This document shows, piece after piece, positions 39,201-49,548 of a DNA stretch of 64,000 nucleotides. The notes under the pieces were generated by a model. It saw only the letters and a program-made list of their open reading frames with translations. It was not told where the DNA came from and did no database searches. Within the stretch, counting starts at the first letter, position 1, and the number at the start of each line of letters is the position of its first letter. Location of the stretch: the NCBI GenBank assembly GCA_029449235.1, contig JANATG010000002.1:4402001-4466000 (forward strand), written 5' to 3'. The DNA comes from Linnemannia schmuckeri. Lineage: Eukaryota; Mortierellomycota; Mortierellomycetes; Mortierellales; Mortierellaceae. Both the position numbers and the translations under genes were made by a program.

Positions 39201-41427
39201 GCCTCCTCTGCGCCACCAGGACGGCCATGCAGATGCCGCTCCTTTGCCACCTCTCAAGACTTTTGGTGACGGAGTGGTCATTCAGGAGCATGAAGTTCGG
39301 CCCAAGAAGCGGACCACCAGCCGAACCAGCATCACAGCTGCTTCGCTTGGCAGACGTTCGAATGAGTCGTCAGGATCTCTCATCTCTGCGGCCGATCGAT
39401 CAGAACCTTCGAGCCCTCTCACTGCAACCACGTTCGCGACTGCTACAGGAATCACAGGTGGCGCTGCAGGTGGCGGATCTACGTCAGCGGTACAGGCAAC
39501 CAGCCCAACTTCGGCCGTGTCCCCTTCGAAGCGTGCCAGTTTGGGTAGTCTGAGCAGTCGTCGGAGCAGCACCAGCAGCATGCGGGATCGCAACATCTTT
39601 GGCCTGACACTGGATAGCGGATCTGGATCGCGAAAGTCGTCGTTGAATCTTTCGAGGACGTCATTGTCCAAGAACACGTTCCAATCGCCCTCTGCTTCAC
39701 CTGGTCAGCCTCGCCGCGGTGTTGAGATGGAACGCGGAGAACGTGAGCGGTATGGACAGGAGGACCTAGTATCATCAGGAACTGGACGCGCCAGCCCATT
39801 GGCATCGTCAATTGCGGAGGAGACCCAAGATGATATGTTGCATCAGCAGGAGTTGATTGGAACGCACTCGCGCACGGGATCGACTCAGGATGTCAAGAAT
39901 GCTGGTCGTGAGACTTTTTCCATGAATGCACCTTCGCCCGCCTTACAACCTCGCGGTGTCTCGTCAGCTACTGTTTCCAACACGAGCTCGACTCCCACGA
40001 CCGTTATGCGAGCTATCCACACAGATGCTGTGACTTACTCGCCTTCGATCTCTGCATCATCGTCTTTGAGCCGGGTTGTCCATGATTTTAAGGCTGAAGC
40101 TGACGCTGCGACGGCTGCTGTTCTGTCTGGAGCTGAAGCAGCTTTGGAATCTAACAAGACTGTCGACGGTACCGCGGACGTGAGCTTTGGATCCGAGTCA
40201 ACAACCCAGCCTCGCTTGGATTTCACGGATGGATGCAGTTTGATTCCTTCCCCTCCACCTTCGCCAGCACCTTTGCGCCCCACCTCTGTGCTCAACCCTG
40301 CTGCGTCTTCTGCAATCCCGATTGCTGTTGGATCTGACAACTCAACTTCTAACGCTACCCCTGCTCCCGCGCCCGCGCCAGCCGCGCCAATGGCAATGAG
40401 CAGGAGGTCAGCGATGTTGGAGGAACCCAGAACCAGCCTTTTATCGACCAGCTACCCACCTCCAAGGACCAGTCTTTCTTACTCCGCCGGTGCTGCTGCC
40501 GCCGTCGCAGCAGCCGCCGCCAACGCCACTGCTTCTTCTACTTCGTCTTCGACCATGTTGGAATCCACGTCCCCACCTTCGCCTTTGTCCTCCAGGCCCT
40601 TGGTCTCGTTCGATCAACACTTCTCGAACCAGGCTAGGATCAGGGAACACCGCGACTCAACCACGCCCCGCAAAGTCGTCAATGGGTTCCAACCTCTCGC
40701 AGCCAAGCGTCTCTCCAAGCCTGGCTGGAACGCGAACAACAACGCGAATAACAGTACTGCAGAAGGACTATCGACCTCCCAGCCCAACGAGTCCTTGATG
40801 CCCGACCACCGCGCGTCGCCTTCTCCCCCCTCAGCCATGGACCGCTTCTCGTCCTCGTTCTCGTCTGCCCAGGGGCCTCCCAATGCCTTTGCGGGCCGTA
40901 ACCGACGTGGATACCGAAACAGTACGGGATCTATGGCTAATATGACTTTGCAGCAGCAGCAGACTTTCCAGCAACTCCAGAAGGAGCAGCTTCTCAAGAT
41001 CCAGCAGAACTTGCCCAATGCTGGGTATGAGACCACTGCTGCTATGAAGATTCATGGACCTCGACCCCGGACTGGGATGTTCCCTAAGCGCGAGTTGGGT
41101 ACTGGATCTAGTGTCGGTGGTGGTGCTCTTGGTGGACTGGGTGGTCTTGGTGGCGTCGGTGTTCCTAGTCATCTGGGATCCTCGTCGATCGTTGCCGGTG
41201 GTGGTGTCAACCACCACAACAATGGTAATCAGAGCCCTAGTTTCGGAACCTTTGAAACTGTCTATGAGTCGACTGTTGCTGGGGGATGTTCATCTAACGG
41301 TGTTGGTTCAGGACCTGGTGTTGGCAAGCGAGACTCCTATTCGAGCCGTCGTCAAAGTATGGCTACTGCGATGGGTAAACGTGCCGGTGCCGCCCCTGCC
41401 GCCATCCAGGAAGAAGAAGAATCTTAA
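33244..41427 (+). CDS. Giant CAMKL-type Ser/Thr kinase with disordered tail (yeast YPL150W-like)
   Basis: Five exons, 33244-33285, 34264-34357, 35108-35596, 35934-36074 and 36227-41427, join in frame to 1,988 residues. The kinase domain (about 37-282) is complete: glycine loop GQGTYGKV, Lys66 in VAVK, HRD at 152-154, DFGF at 172-175, YCGSAAYTAPE at 188-198 and HSWWMP at the end. The string DFGFTRE and the short helix-C region resemble yeast YPL150W and related fungal kinases of the Snf1/Nim1 branch, as I recall them. The 1,700-residue remainder is Ser/Pro/Ala-rich. It has a polyglutamine run (encoded near 37150-37195), a short coiled coil after it (LKELLEKYKLETELLKMEK) and a Gly/Asn-rich end. 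No KA1 domain was recognised. Intron 1 (978 bases) and intron 2 (750 bases) are the longest in the window. The start is inferred from a 14-codon first exon. Confidence 0.88.
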
Positions 41428-41738
41428 TTTCTTCCCTTTCGTTCTTTCTTTGTTGCTTCCCCCCTTTTTTTCTTTCCCTTTTATTTCTATTGCTAAATCT
41501 TGTTCTTTTACTCTTTTGTGTTGCTAATATACTCTTTGTCTTTCTATGTACCATATCATAACCTCTCTCTTTTTTCGTATCGTTCTTTTTCTTTTCAAAT
41601 ACAAAACAAATAAATAAAAATCGCCAAAAAGCAACACTTTTTACACTTAAATTAAACAACCAATCATCAATATTTGTTTGTCAACATGCAAAAAAAGTTG
41701 TATTAAACAGTAATAACTATGAACAGGAAAAAAAATGT
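41428..41738. other. Short convergent 3' intergenic region
   Basis: The kinase (plus) and GluRS (minus) genes end 311 bases apart. Overlapping AATAAA signals on the plus strand at 41609-41618, about 180 bases after the kinase stop, are the likely polyadenylation signal. Confidence 0.5.
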
Positions 41739-44700
41739 TTACAGACTGAAGCTGTCAGCGGCGGCAGAGGCAGCAGCAGCCAAGGCCTGAAGGGCCTCAA
41801 TACGGACGGGCAACTGCTTCTTGAGCGCCAAGAGCTCATCGACCGCAGCCTTGACAACATCTGCATCAGCCTTATCCGTCTTCAACTGGCGAACCTTCAA
41901 ACCAGCAGCATCAATCTGGGCCTCGAGCTCAACAATCTCCTCGGGCTTGGGGCCGGGGCCGGTCCAGGTAGGGGCGGGCTTCTGGGCAGCGGCGTGGGCA
42001 GCGGCCTTGGCCTTCTTGCCAGAGACAGCAGGGGCAGCAGCGGCGGGAGCAGCATCCTTGGAAGCCTTCTCCTTCTTCTTCTTGGCGTCCTTAGCGTCCT
42101 TGGCCTCGGCCTGGGCAATGGGGGCAGCCTTGGACGAAATGGAGGCAGCCTTACCGTCAGGGATCAAGATCAAGCGAGCGACGGTGGTGGGGGTAGCAAC
42201 GGCGTCAACAATGTAGTATCCCTTGCGCTCAAACTGGATGATATCGCCCTTGTTCAACTCGGCCACATTTCCATCAGCAATAGCCTCAGTCTTGAACTCG
42301 GTAACAGGGGTCAACAGATCCTTGAGCTCGTCCTCCTCCTCGACCTTCTTCTTGGTGATGAGATAGTCATAATCCATCAAGTCGACCTTGACGAGCTCAG
42401 CACCGTCGGCCAACCAGGTCAACTTCTTCTTGGTCTTCTTGAAGTCTCCCTCCAAATGCAACTCGGCATTAACGGCTGTCACAACTCCCTCGGCGTTCTT
42501 CTCGATCGACCGGATGAAAGCGTTACCCCAGTCCATGAGAGTAACTTCCTCATCGACCTCAAGCTCCTTGCAGTCGGCCTGATCCATCCAGATAATAGGT
42601 CCATAAGCTGTCTTCTTGTCTCCAAGCGCCTCGTTCTTCTTGTGACGGGGCACCTCCTTGAGGGTATAAGGATCAGCGCCCGCAACAGTGACCTTGACCT
42701 TGTTGGCAGCCTCGACCGCAGTATGACGGGGAGCAATAGGATCGATCTGCTTACGGTTAACAGCCCAAAGCTTATCCCACTCCAAGGTAATATAGTTGGT
42801 CGATGCGCCCTGCATAAGGATATAGGCCTTGAGCGCCTCCATGGTCAGACCACGACGGAGGATACCACGGATGGTAGGGAAGCGAGGATCGTCCCATCCA
42901 GAGACACGGCCCTGGTCGACAAACCAGGTGAGCTTACGCTTCGACATGAGGGTGTAGACGAAGGAAAGCCGAGAGTACTCCCAGATGTGGACCTGACGGA
43001 GACCGAGGTTGTCAAGGAACCACTGGTATTGGGGATTGCGGTCGTGGTACTCGTCGGTACGAAGGGCGTGGGTGACGCCCTCAATTGAGTCGACGATGGG
43101 ACAGGCAAGGTCGTACAAGGGGTACATCTTCCACTGGGTGCTATTATTTTTTTTTCAATTTTGAGAATCAGAATACGCGTTAATTACCCTATCGTCTGAA
43201 ATAGAGTGTAAATAAACAAACTGTCAAAAAGAAATGAACGTAACTTACCCAGTGCGGGCATGGGGGATGAGGTTGCAGCGGTAGATGACGGGATCACGGA
43301 GGGCCTTGTTAAGGTTATCGACCGAGATCTTGGCACGCAGACAGCAAGTCTGTCCAAACTCAGTACCGTTCTTCATCTCCTCGAAACGACGCAAGTTCTC
43401 CTCAACGGACAAGTCGCGGCACTGGGAGGCAATACCGTCCATACGCTCAGCACGCATCTGCTCCTGGCCCGTGGTATCACAGTAGGCTTTACCCTCCTTG
43501 ATCAGCTGAAGGGCATAGTTGTAGATGGTATCAAAGTAGTCCGAGGTATACGTGACGACAGAAGAGTCAATGCCAATCAACAACAAATCCTCCTTGATCG
43601 AGTGCTCATACTCCTCCTTCTCCTTACTGGGATTGGTGTCGTCGAAACGGACAATGAGACGACCCTTGTACTGATCGGCAAAGTATTTGTTCAACAACGC
43701 AGCCTTGGCGTGTCCAATGTGAAGGTAACCTGAGGGCTCTGGGGGGAAACGGGTCACAACCTTGCCCATCTCGGCGTCAATCAAGTTGATATCGAACGAT
43801 CCCTGATCAGCCTTAGCCTAGTTTCATTTGTAGATTCAAAAGAATGCTCGTGTTAGTTGTCTGTCGTGAGAAAAAGAGGTCCAGTGCAGATATCTTCAAC
43901 AATTCCTGAGAGTTCAAAAATACGTACAACTTTAGTGCTGTCGTTGGCCTTGGCGACCTCAGCGAGAGCACCCTCGACGAAAGCTTGGGCAGACATGTGG
44001 TTGAACCAGCGGCCGAGGTAAGTACCGAGGTCCTTTCCGGTTTTGATCTGGCGAGCGAAAATTGCGTTGGCCTTGAGGGCACCCCAGATGGCAATATCAG
44101 CAACCGAGGGCTTGTGGCCGACAAAGTAGCTACGAAGGGTCAAGTGGTGGTTCAACTGTTGGAAGATGACGTCCAAAGTCTTGAAGTCCGAGCTGTTGAC
44201 AATATCCTGGCTCTTATCAATAAAGTCGTCCATCTGCAAGTAAAGTAGGGAGTATAATAACGAGCGGATCAGTGAGGCTGGACTCCTGTAGATTATGTAC
44301 AGTTTCCTTTGCATGTCGTCATTTCTGTAAGTAGACTGAGGAAGCACTTACGACGCTGGTGGATGCGGGATCAGATCCGTAGAGTGTGTTCTTGTGGGAA
44401 CGAACGATGTATCTAAGGATAGCGCTGACGGTGGTCAAAGTAGTTCTATTACGACAACACAGAAAACATGCAAGTAGTCAGTGTATGTGGCGTGTGGCGC
44501 GTAGAGATCCCGTCTGATATGCATAATACTTGTTTTTGCTCTCACGAGTCGATGCAAAGAATACGCTGATCAGCCAGTTCAGTCATTCCAAAAAGCACAT
44601 ACCCGTCGGCAGTCAATGCGACGGTGGCATTGTTGTGCTCGGCAAGGGTGGGGACGTTCTTGTACTCGACCTTGACAACGGCAGGGTTGTTCAAGGCATG

Positions 44701-44951
44701 GGCGAGAACGATGGGCGCTATTCACAAACACACACGCAAAACGAGAATGAACTGGGTCAGAGCGTGTCCTGTATTGTTTTGAGCATCGTTCTGTTGTTCG
44801 CTGTTGTTTTTTGTTGAGCTGTGTCCGTGATGAATCTAGAGACGCAGGCTTGCCGGCGACTTGATCCCTTGTGTGAGAGTGAGCTCCTGTGCGTGGTATT
44901 ATTACCATAGGGCAGCGTAGAGGCCTTCTGGGCAACGACAACAGTGGCCAT
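41739..44951 (-). CDS. GUS1: Cytosolic glutamyl-tRNA synthetase with C-terminal WHEP-like domain
   Basis: Class I synthetase charging tRNA-Glu in the cytosol. Six exons, 44906-44951, 44603-44717, 44352-44445, 43928-44233, 43249-43817 and 41739-43140, join in frame to 843 residues. An N-terminal GST-like domain spans about 1-170 (LRSYFVGHKPSVADIAIWG), the type that binds partner proteins. The catalytic core follows, with FPPEPSGYLHIGHAK (HIGH at 220-223) and MSKRK (442-446). GWDDPRFPTIRGILRRG, read with SKRKLTWFV, fits GluRS rather than GlnRS. A Lys/Ala-rich linker leads to a C-terminal helix-turn-helix-like segment at about 780-820 that resembles a WHEP domain (GLKVRQLKTDKADADVVKAAV). Yeast Gus1 lacks this. 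The strand opposite the last exon also shows a long open frame, a codon-bias shadow. Confidence 0.93.
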
Positions 44952-45423
44952 GGTTGTGTAAGTGTGAAAGGGAAGGTATGTTGAGAAAAAAGGGAACGGA
45001 CAATTGATACTTTTATCAAAAAGTATGTTTTTCTAAGTACAAAACAACTCCACGTACAAACAACAAAAGACAATTCCAAAAGAGTGACTGCGGCTGGTTG
45101 GTGGCGCTAGTGCGAGAAGCGACGAGAGAGAGACACCAGATGAATCTCAAATAAGTCATCTTTCATGGATAATGTGTGCTTGCTGCTGGGAGAAACAGCT
45201 CCGATTCCGGTGAACAATAGATACACCCTTGACATAGATAAGACAATCCATGACAAGAAAACGCGTCGACTTTCATTCTTTGTCCCTGTTTTATTTCCAG
45301 CAGGTATTATACGTCTCCCTCTTTCACTTTCTCCCTCTTATCCTCTAAAACTGCCATGACGCCTACAAGAATGGCATTGGGTATTGTATGCAAATCTACG
45401 GATTACTAAGAAAAAAAAATCAG
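44952..45423. other. Intergenic between GluRS and the Asp-rich protein gene
   Basis: No gene is seen. This is the upstream region of GluRS and the 3' flank of the small secreted protein gene. Confidence 0.55.
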
Positions 45424-45933
45424 CTAAAAAGGTCCAGGGCCAGCAGGTCCAATGGGTCCGCCAAATCCTCCAATTCCACCGGGACCACTAAGGGGGATAG
45501 GAATCGATGCAGGGACAGGGACCGGAGCCGGGACTGGAGCCAGGACGGGGTAGGAGAAGGGCTTAGGGACCGGGAATGGTTTGGGGACACGGACAATCTT
45601 GGTCTTTCTGTGCTTGTGGTGGTGGTGGCGGTCACCATCGTCATCATCATCATCGTCATCGTCATCGTCGTCGTCATCGTCGTCGTCAGAGTCCGAATCA
45701 TCGTCGTCGTCAGAGTCTGAATCATCATCATGACCACGCTTGGCGAGAACAATGGTCTGAAGCTGGCGCTTGGAGAGAGATCTGATTTGAGCCTTGGTGA
45801 GAGAGCCGGACTGGCGCTTGGAGACGGAAGAGGACGATTGCTTGATCGAGACTGGGGCAGCGTCATATGCATTCAGAGCCATGGTGACCAGCAGGGCGGC
45901 CGTCAGCAGGAGGATGGTCTTTCGAGGGGCCAT
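45424..45933 (-). CDS. Small secreted Asp-rich protein with Lys-Arg processing sites
   Basis: Single exon, 169 residues, not matched to a known family. Residues 1-26 form a signal peptide: basic MAPRK, hydrophobic ILLLTAALLVTMAL, then a small-residue cleavage region. The mature part has three Lys-Arg sites (SKRQ, SKRQ, AKRG) with spacers of about 10-16 residues, the pattern cut by Kex2-type proteases. A run dominated by Asp (about 35 residues with a few Ser) follows, then the basic HHHHKHRKTK. Last comes a Pro/Val tail with PVPKP-type repeats and a Gly-rich end. Acidic and His tracts could bind metal or calcium; that is inference. A TATA box lies 115 bases upstream of the ATG. Alternatives are a cell-wall or low-complexity secreted protein of no peptide-hormone role. 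Confidence 0.72.
   Translation of the reverse strand: MAPRKTILLLTAALLVTMALNAYDAAPVSIKQSSSSVSKRQSGSLTKAQIRSLSKRQLQTIVLAKRGHDDDSDSDDDDDSDSDDDDDDDDDDDDDDDDDGDRHHHHKHRKTKIVRVPKPFPVPKPFSYPVLAPVPAPVPVPASIPIPLSGPGGIGGFGGPIGPAGPGPF
45645..45735. repeat. Asp-codon (GAC/GAT) trinucleotide tract
   Basis: Trinucleotide run of ATC/GTC (plus strand) encoding the acidic stretch of the small secreted protein. It is a likely length-variable microsatellite that stays in frame. Confidence 0.7.
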
Positions 45934-46047
45934 ATGGATATAAGGTGAAAGAAGTGTACGTGTTGGTTTTTAGAAGAAGATGGCTGGGAAAGAAAGAAAC
46001 GGTGAGGATAAAAAAAAAGAAGTATCAAAGGGAAATAAACTGGGCAA

Positions 46048-46054
46048 TTTTATA
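46048..46054 (-). promoter_or_regulatory. TATA box of the Asp-rich secreted protein gene
   Basis: TATAAAA reads on the minus strand inside GGGTATAAAATTGCC, 115 bases upstream of the start codon at 45933. Sharp TATA promoters often mark strongly regulated genes. Confidence 0.5.
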
Positions 46055-46655
46055 CCCTGTCTGGACATCAAGCATACTAGAGGCAGACGGCACATCCGCG
46101 CATGCAGGCGTACATGCGACGATTTGGCGCGTGTCAGCGTGCAACTGCACCTCATCACATCAAGATATCTAGCCCTCTGATGGTGATACTGAGATAGTGA
46201 TGTTGATGGTTTAACCAGGGGTTGAGACCCACCTCTTGCTCGCACAACCAGTTGAACCTTCTGTAATGTAACAGACGAGAGTTAAGACGATCAGTACGAT
46301 GCCGGGACCTGTATGATGCAACAAATCTCATGTGTGCAATTGCTTGCTGACTTTTGTCAACCTGCCTGTTTGATGTCGCCAAGTCATTATCTAGTGTATC
46401 TTACGAACCTTAATTCGTACAAGGAAAAAGAAGAACCAGCTCAAACCAAAAGGGGAAAATTGTGCGGTAGCCCATTCATTTGTACCCGTCACCTTGGCGA
46501 GGACGGCATTCCAACTTATATATCGTACTGCGGGCTCGCCTTCTGACCAAGCTACAGTTGCTTTGAGGATCAACGTCGGCTACCGTTGAAGAGCCGAGGA
46601 TCACGATGAGCTGGGCAGAAGCACGGTGGTGGCTATCCATTAACCGGAACTGAGG

Positions 46656-46760
46656 ATTGTCGAGTTCTATAAGACCTACGAGGAGACAAGCGAGGCGTTT
46701 TTGTGGCTCAAGAGTCAGAGCAAGGGTGGCAAGCTGGAACTCTTTGTTTCTCGTACTTAA
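46656..46760 (+). pseudogene. Possible stray C-terminal exon of an unknown gene
   Basis: This 35-codon open segment ends in TAA. It encodes VEFYKTYEETSEAFLWLKSQ and then a Lys/Gly-rich end, with codon use and composition unlike the AT-rich surroundings. No start codon precedes it, and a stop lies in frame 15 bases upstream, so it would have to be a final exon. A weak AG acceptor lies at 46653-46654. No upstream exon was found. The family is not recognised. It may be a relic or chance. Confidence 0.22.
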
Positions 46761-47341
46761 CTTTTATTTATTATCATCTTCAACTTTGATCTCTCTCTGA
46801 ACTTGATCACTTTTTTTTCCTTTCAGTCCTCCAATGTACAATAGTAAAACTTGGATTTCTTTTTTCAATGAACTTTTTTTTATTTACGATGACAAAGAAG
46901 GGTAGTGGAATGTAAAGATGTCTGCATAAAGAGGGAGATTTGGTGGGTGGACTCATCCAACACCATAGGTCAAGTTCAACCAACGTACGCAGGTACTCTT
47001 GTGAATGTTGCATTGGGTCAACTCCATTGAAAATTTGGCGCCAGAATGGCTGTGAATCATTGTATCCTTTTAGTTATATGATTCCTGGACGAGAAAAATG
47101 GCGTGAGATAGTGAATTGTGGGCATCTTTCTCTTCCATCTATTCCCTTTTTTACCACAAATCTTCTAGATGCTCAGTCATGATCGACCGACAGGTCAGAC
47201 TGGCGGGTAGGGCAAGCCAGAGCGGGACAGGAGGACATTACTTGCTGGACGGGCGCAAAACACTCACAAGGAAGTATTACTCTCGCGAGGTGAGCCTATG
47301 TTCTGTGCCTTTTTTTTTGCCAAATATCCCGCATACTTAAG

Positions 47342-47629
47342 TTATGGTAGCTTGAACAGTAAACCCTCACCTCTTTCCGTTAACAGCCATGCCTCATCAC
47401 AACTTGGCGAGAAATAATGCGCTTGCGGATCAGATTTATCAAGTTGGGGCGACCACTGAGCTCCGCCGTGGTTGAACATGATGGTAACGCGGGAGGTTGA
47501 GTTTGCAAGTGATTCGGGCGTGCTTAACTGGACGCCATCAGTTGATTCTTGGAGAGCTTTTATTCCACAATAGCCTTGAGGGAGTGGAGGGAGGGCGATG
47601 GTGGTCCCATTTTTAGTAGGAAGACGGAC
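47342..47629 (-). pseudogene. Isolated VPS10/sortilin-like exon, probable gene relic
   Basis: Minus-strand segment open for 95 codons, bounded upstream by an AG acceptor (47630-47631) and containing a good GT donor at 47370 (AAAGAG then GTGAGG). The encoded text has TDGVQLSTPESLANSTSRVT, then IMFNHGGAQWSP, a Cys and TER. This recalls the VPS10 domain string of sorting receptors (SRIT.NDGG.W.PL, then CSLHLH...TER). VPS10 receptors are type I membrane proteins of the Golgi-endosome route, normally over 1,000 residues. No preceding exons, signal peptide or ten-Cys module is visible nearby. A possible 28-base continuation lies at 47268-47295. It is most likely a broken leftover of a duplicated gene. 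The family match is from memory and could be wrong. Confidence 0.35.
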
Positions 47630-48295
47630 CTATGGCGATTCTGTGCCGATGATCGCACTCAAAGATGAGGGAAAGAGGAGAAGAGAGAAAACAAAAAAAG
47701 AGCATGGGTTCTTTTTCTCTGCTAAGCAATCATGATCCTCCAATTTTTTTTTTAATTCACGCCCACTACCTGCATTCGATTCCCGTTTTTAACATACGTC
47801 TTGACGCATAATTATCGTCGACTTCTTCTGCATGTGTGTTGATGATGGATAGGAGACAATTGGTGTTGTATTTATACTCTTCTCTCCTCTTGAGAGACAT
47901 GGAATAAGGACGCTACTCGAGAAGTCGAGAAAAAATCGACGCGTCACGGACGCACCAATTTTTATGAAGAGATGGCGCAACATTGATCACACTCAAGTCC
48001 ACTCGACCATCAAAAAGCTCATTCGATTATTTTCACCCTTAACCATTCTCCTCCTCGTTCTTATCCTTCCTCTACATCATCTGTTAGTAATTCCATTCTC
48101 TTCGTTCCATTGTCTTCTCTCCCACAAACGTTCCAAATAAAAATAACTTTTAAGGACATACCAGCTTTCTTCATTGGCCATCTTCCTATACATCTATTTG
48201 ATTTGAAGAATGCTTTCAATCCTCCCACTACCCCAAGGTGAAGAAGCCTCATTTTTTCAAATAAAGGTACCATCTTGTTAATCTTGTTAATTCAC

Positions 48296-48296
<1 letters not shown>

Positions 48297-48331
<35 letters not shown>
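48297..48331 (+). repeat. A35 homopolymer
   Basis: Uninterrupted run of 35 A in the second gene-poor stretch. No element with target-site duplication could be defined around it. Confidence 0.85.
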
Positions 48332-48332
<1 letters not shown>

Positions 48333-49500
48333 CGTGATGCATCTCAAAGACGAAAAGATCATTAGAACGCAGGGCAAATCCATTTCATCCCCTGCCTACT
48401 CAAACACTTTCACCATTAAGTACACCTCATCAAACCACTCCACGAAAAGTAAGCAAGTATCCAGGAACCTAGGAAGAAGAAAGAAAGTCAGGCTACTTCT
48501 GTTTAGCAGCGAGAAAGGCCCAAGCTGAGAAAAAATGAGCACCATCAAGAGTTGGAGGTTTCGTTTGGTTTTTAATCATTTCAAAGAAAATTTTTTGCTA
48601 GTTCTTTGACACAGGCGATGACACGACCTCTTAGATGAGTACTCCCCTATTATTTTTTGAATACGGACAATTCTATTAGTAAATCGGCGGGTTCATATCA
48701 TCCCGTGTATGCACCAAGGAACCAAAAAAGGAGGAAAAAGAACAAGACAGCCAAAGGCATCGCCCATCTGAGCTAAGAAGAAAATAGCGATAAATACCTC
48801 ACAAACGGGGCCACCAAACAGGTGAGCCTCCTCGTCCCCCTCGTTTTGTTCCTCATTAAACCTCATAGGCAGTCATGAAGGGTACCACAGGTCGAAGAAA
48901 ACCCCCGGTAGAGCTCATTCGGTGCAAACATGACAATATCAGATCCAAAAAGTAAACGTGTTATTACAATGACACAAAGAAAACCGTGTTCAGGAGAGTG
49001 ATAATGGGCTCCCTGTATCCTCACTTCATAAAACAGGAAAAAGTCTCCGTTCAGAAAAAGAACAGCATGTCGGATACAACAAATCTGGTTTCACTTTTGT
49101 TGAGGAAAGAAACGCTAATGAGGAAGACATAAAAATTATCCAAAATAAAGGCGACGATGATCTGAAGCGACACATATATTCAGCAATGGGTTACGAATGA
49201 CAAAGATTTTTCCCACTTCCATACCACAAACAAGATAACTTAGAGCCAGGCTACAACATCCATATGGACCGTTTGTGCCCTTGTGAGTTTGTACAGATAC
49301 TTTTTCATGGCAAGATGCGTTAAATTCCCTCAGTCGGTTCGTTGCATTTCCTCCCCGACACAAGAACAAACACAATATCTTCAGTCCATATAAAGAAATC
49401 AGATCTTCTATGCAATGGCTTATTTCAAGAAGGAAGAAAGTGACTTCGCCAAACAAAGGATCAACTTTGCCTGTTGCTCACGACCTCTTTATTTTTTAGA

Positions 49501-49548
49501 TCTGCTATTTGTCTTTGAAGGCATTGCATTTCAAAGACAAATAGCAGA
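49501..49548. repeat. Perfect 19-bp hairpin with 10-base loop
   Basis: TCTGCTATTTGTCTTTGAA (49501-49519) and its exact reverse complement (49530-49548) flank GGCATTGCAT. The palindrome is perfect, with no mismatch, in otherwise unremarkable AT-rich sequence. It is too precise to be chance drift. It could be a mobile hairpin element, a small-RNA precursor or a replication or recombination site. Confidence 0.85.

Noticed and set aside
41994..43088. 364-codon open frame on the plus strand opposite GluRS
   Set aside because: It is a codon-bias shadow of the highly expressed GluRS exon. Its sequence is Leu/Gly/Val-rich with no family pattern, and the opposite strand has catalytic motifs.
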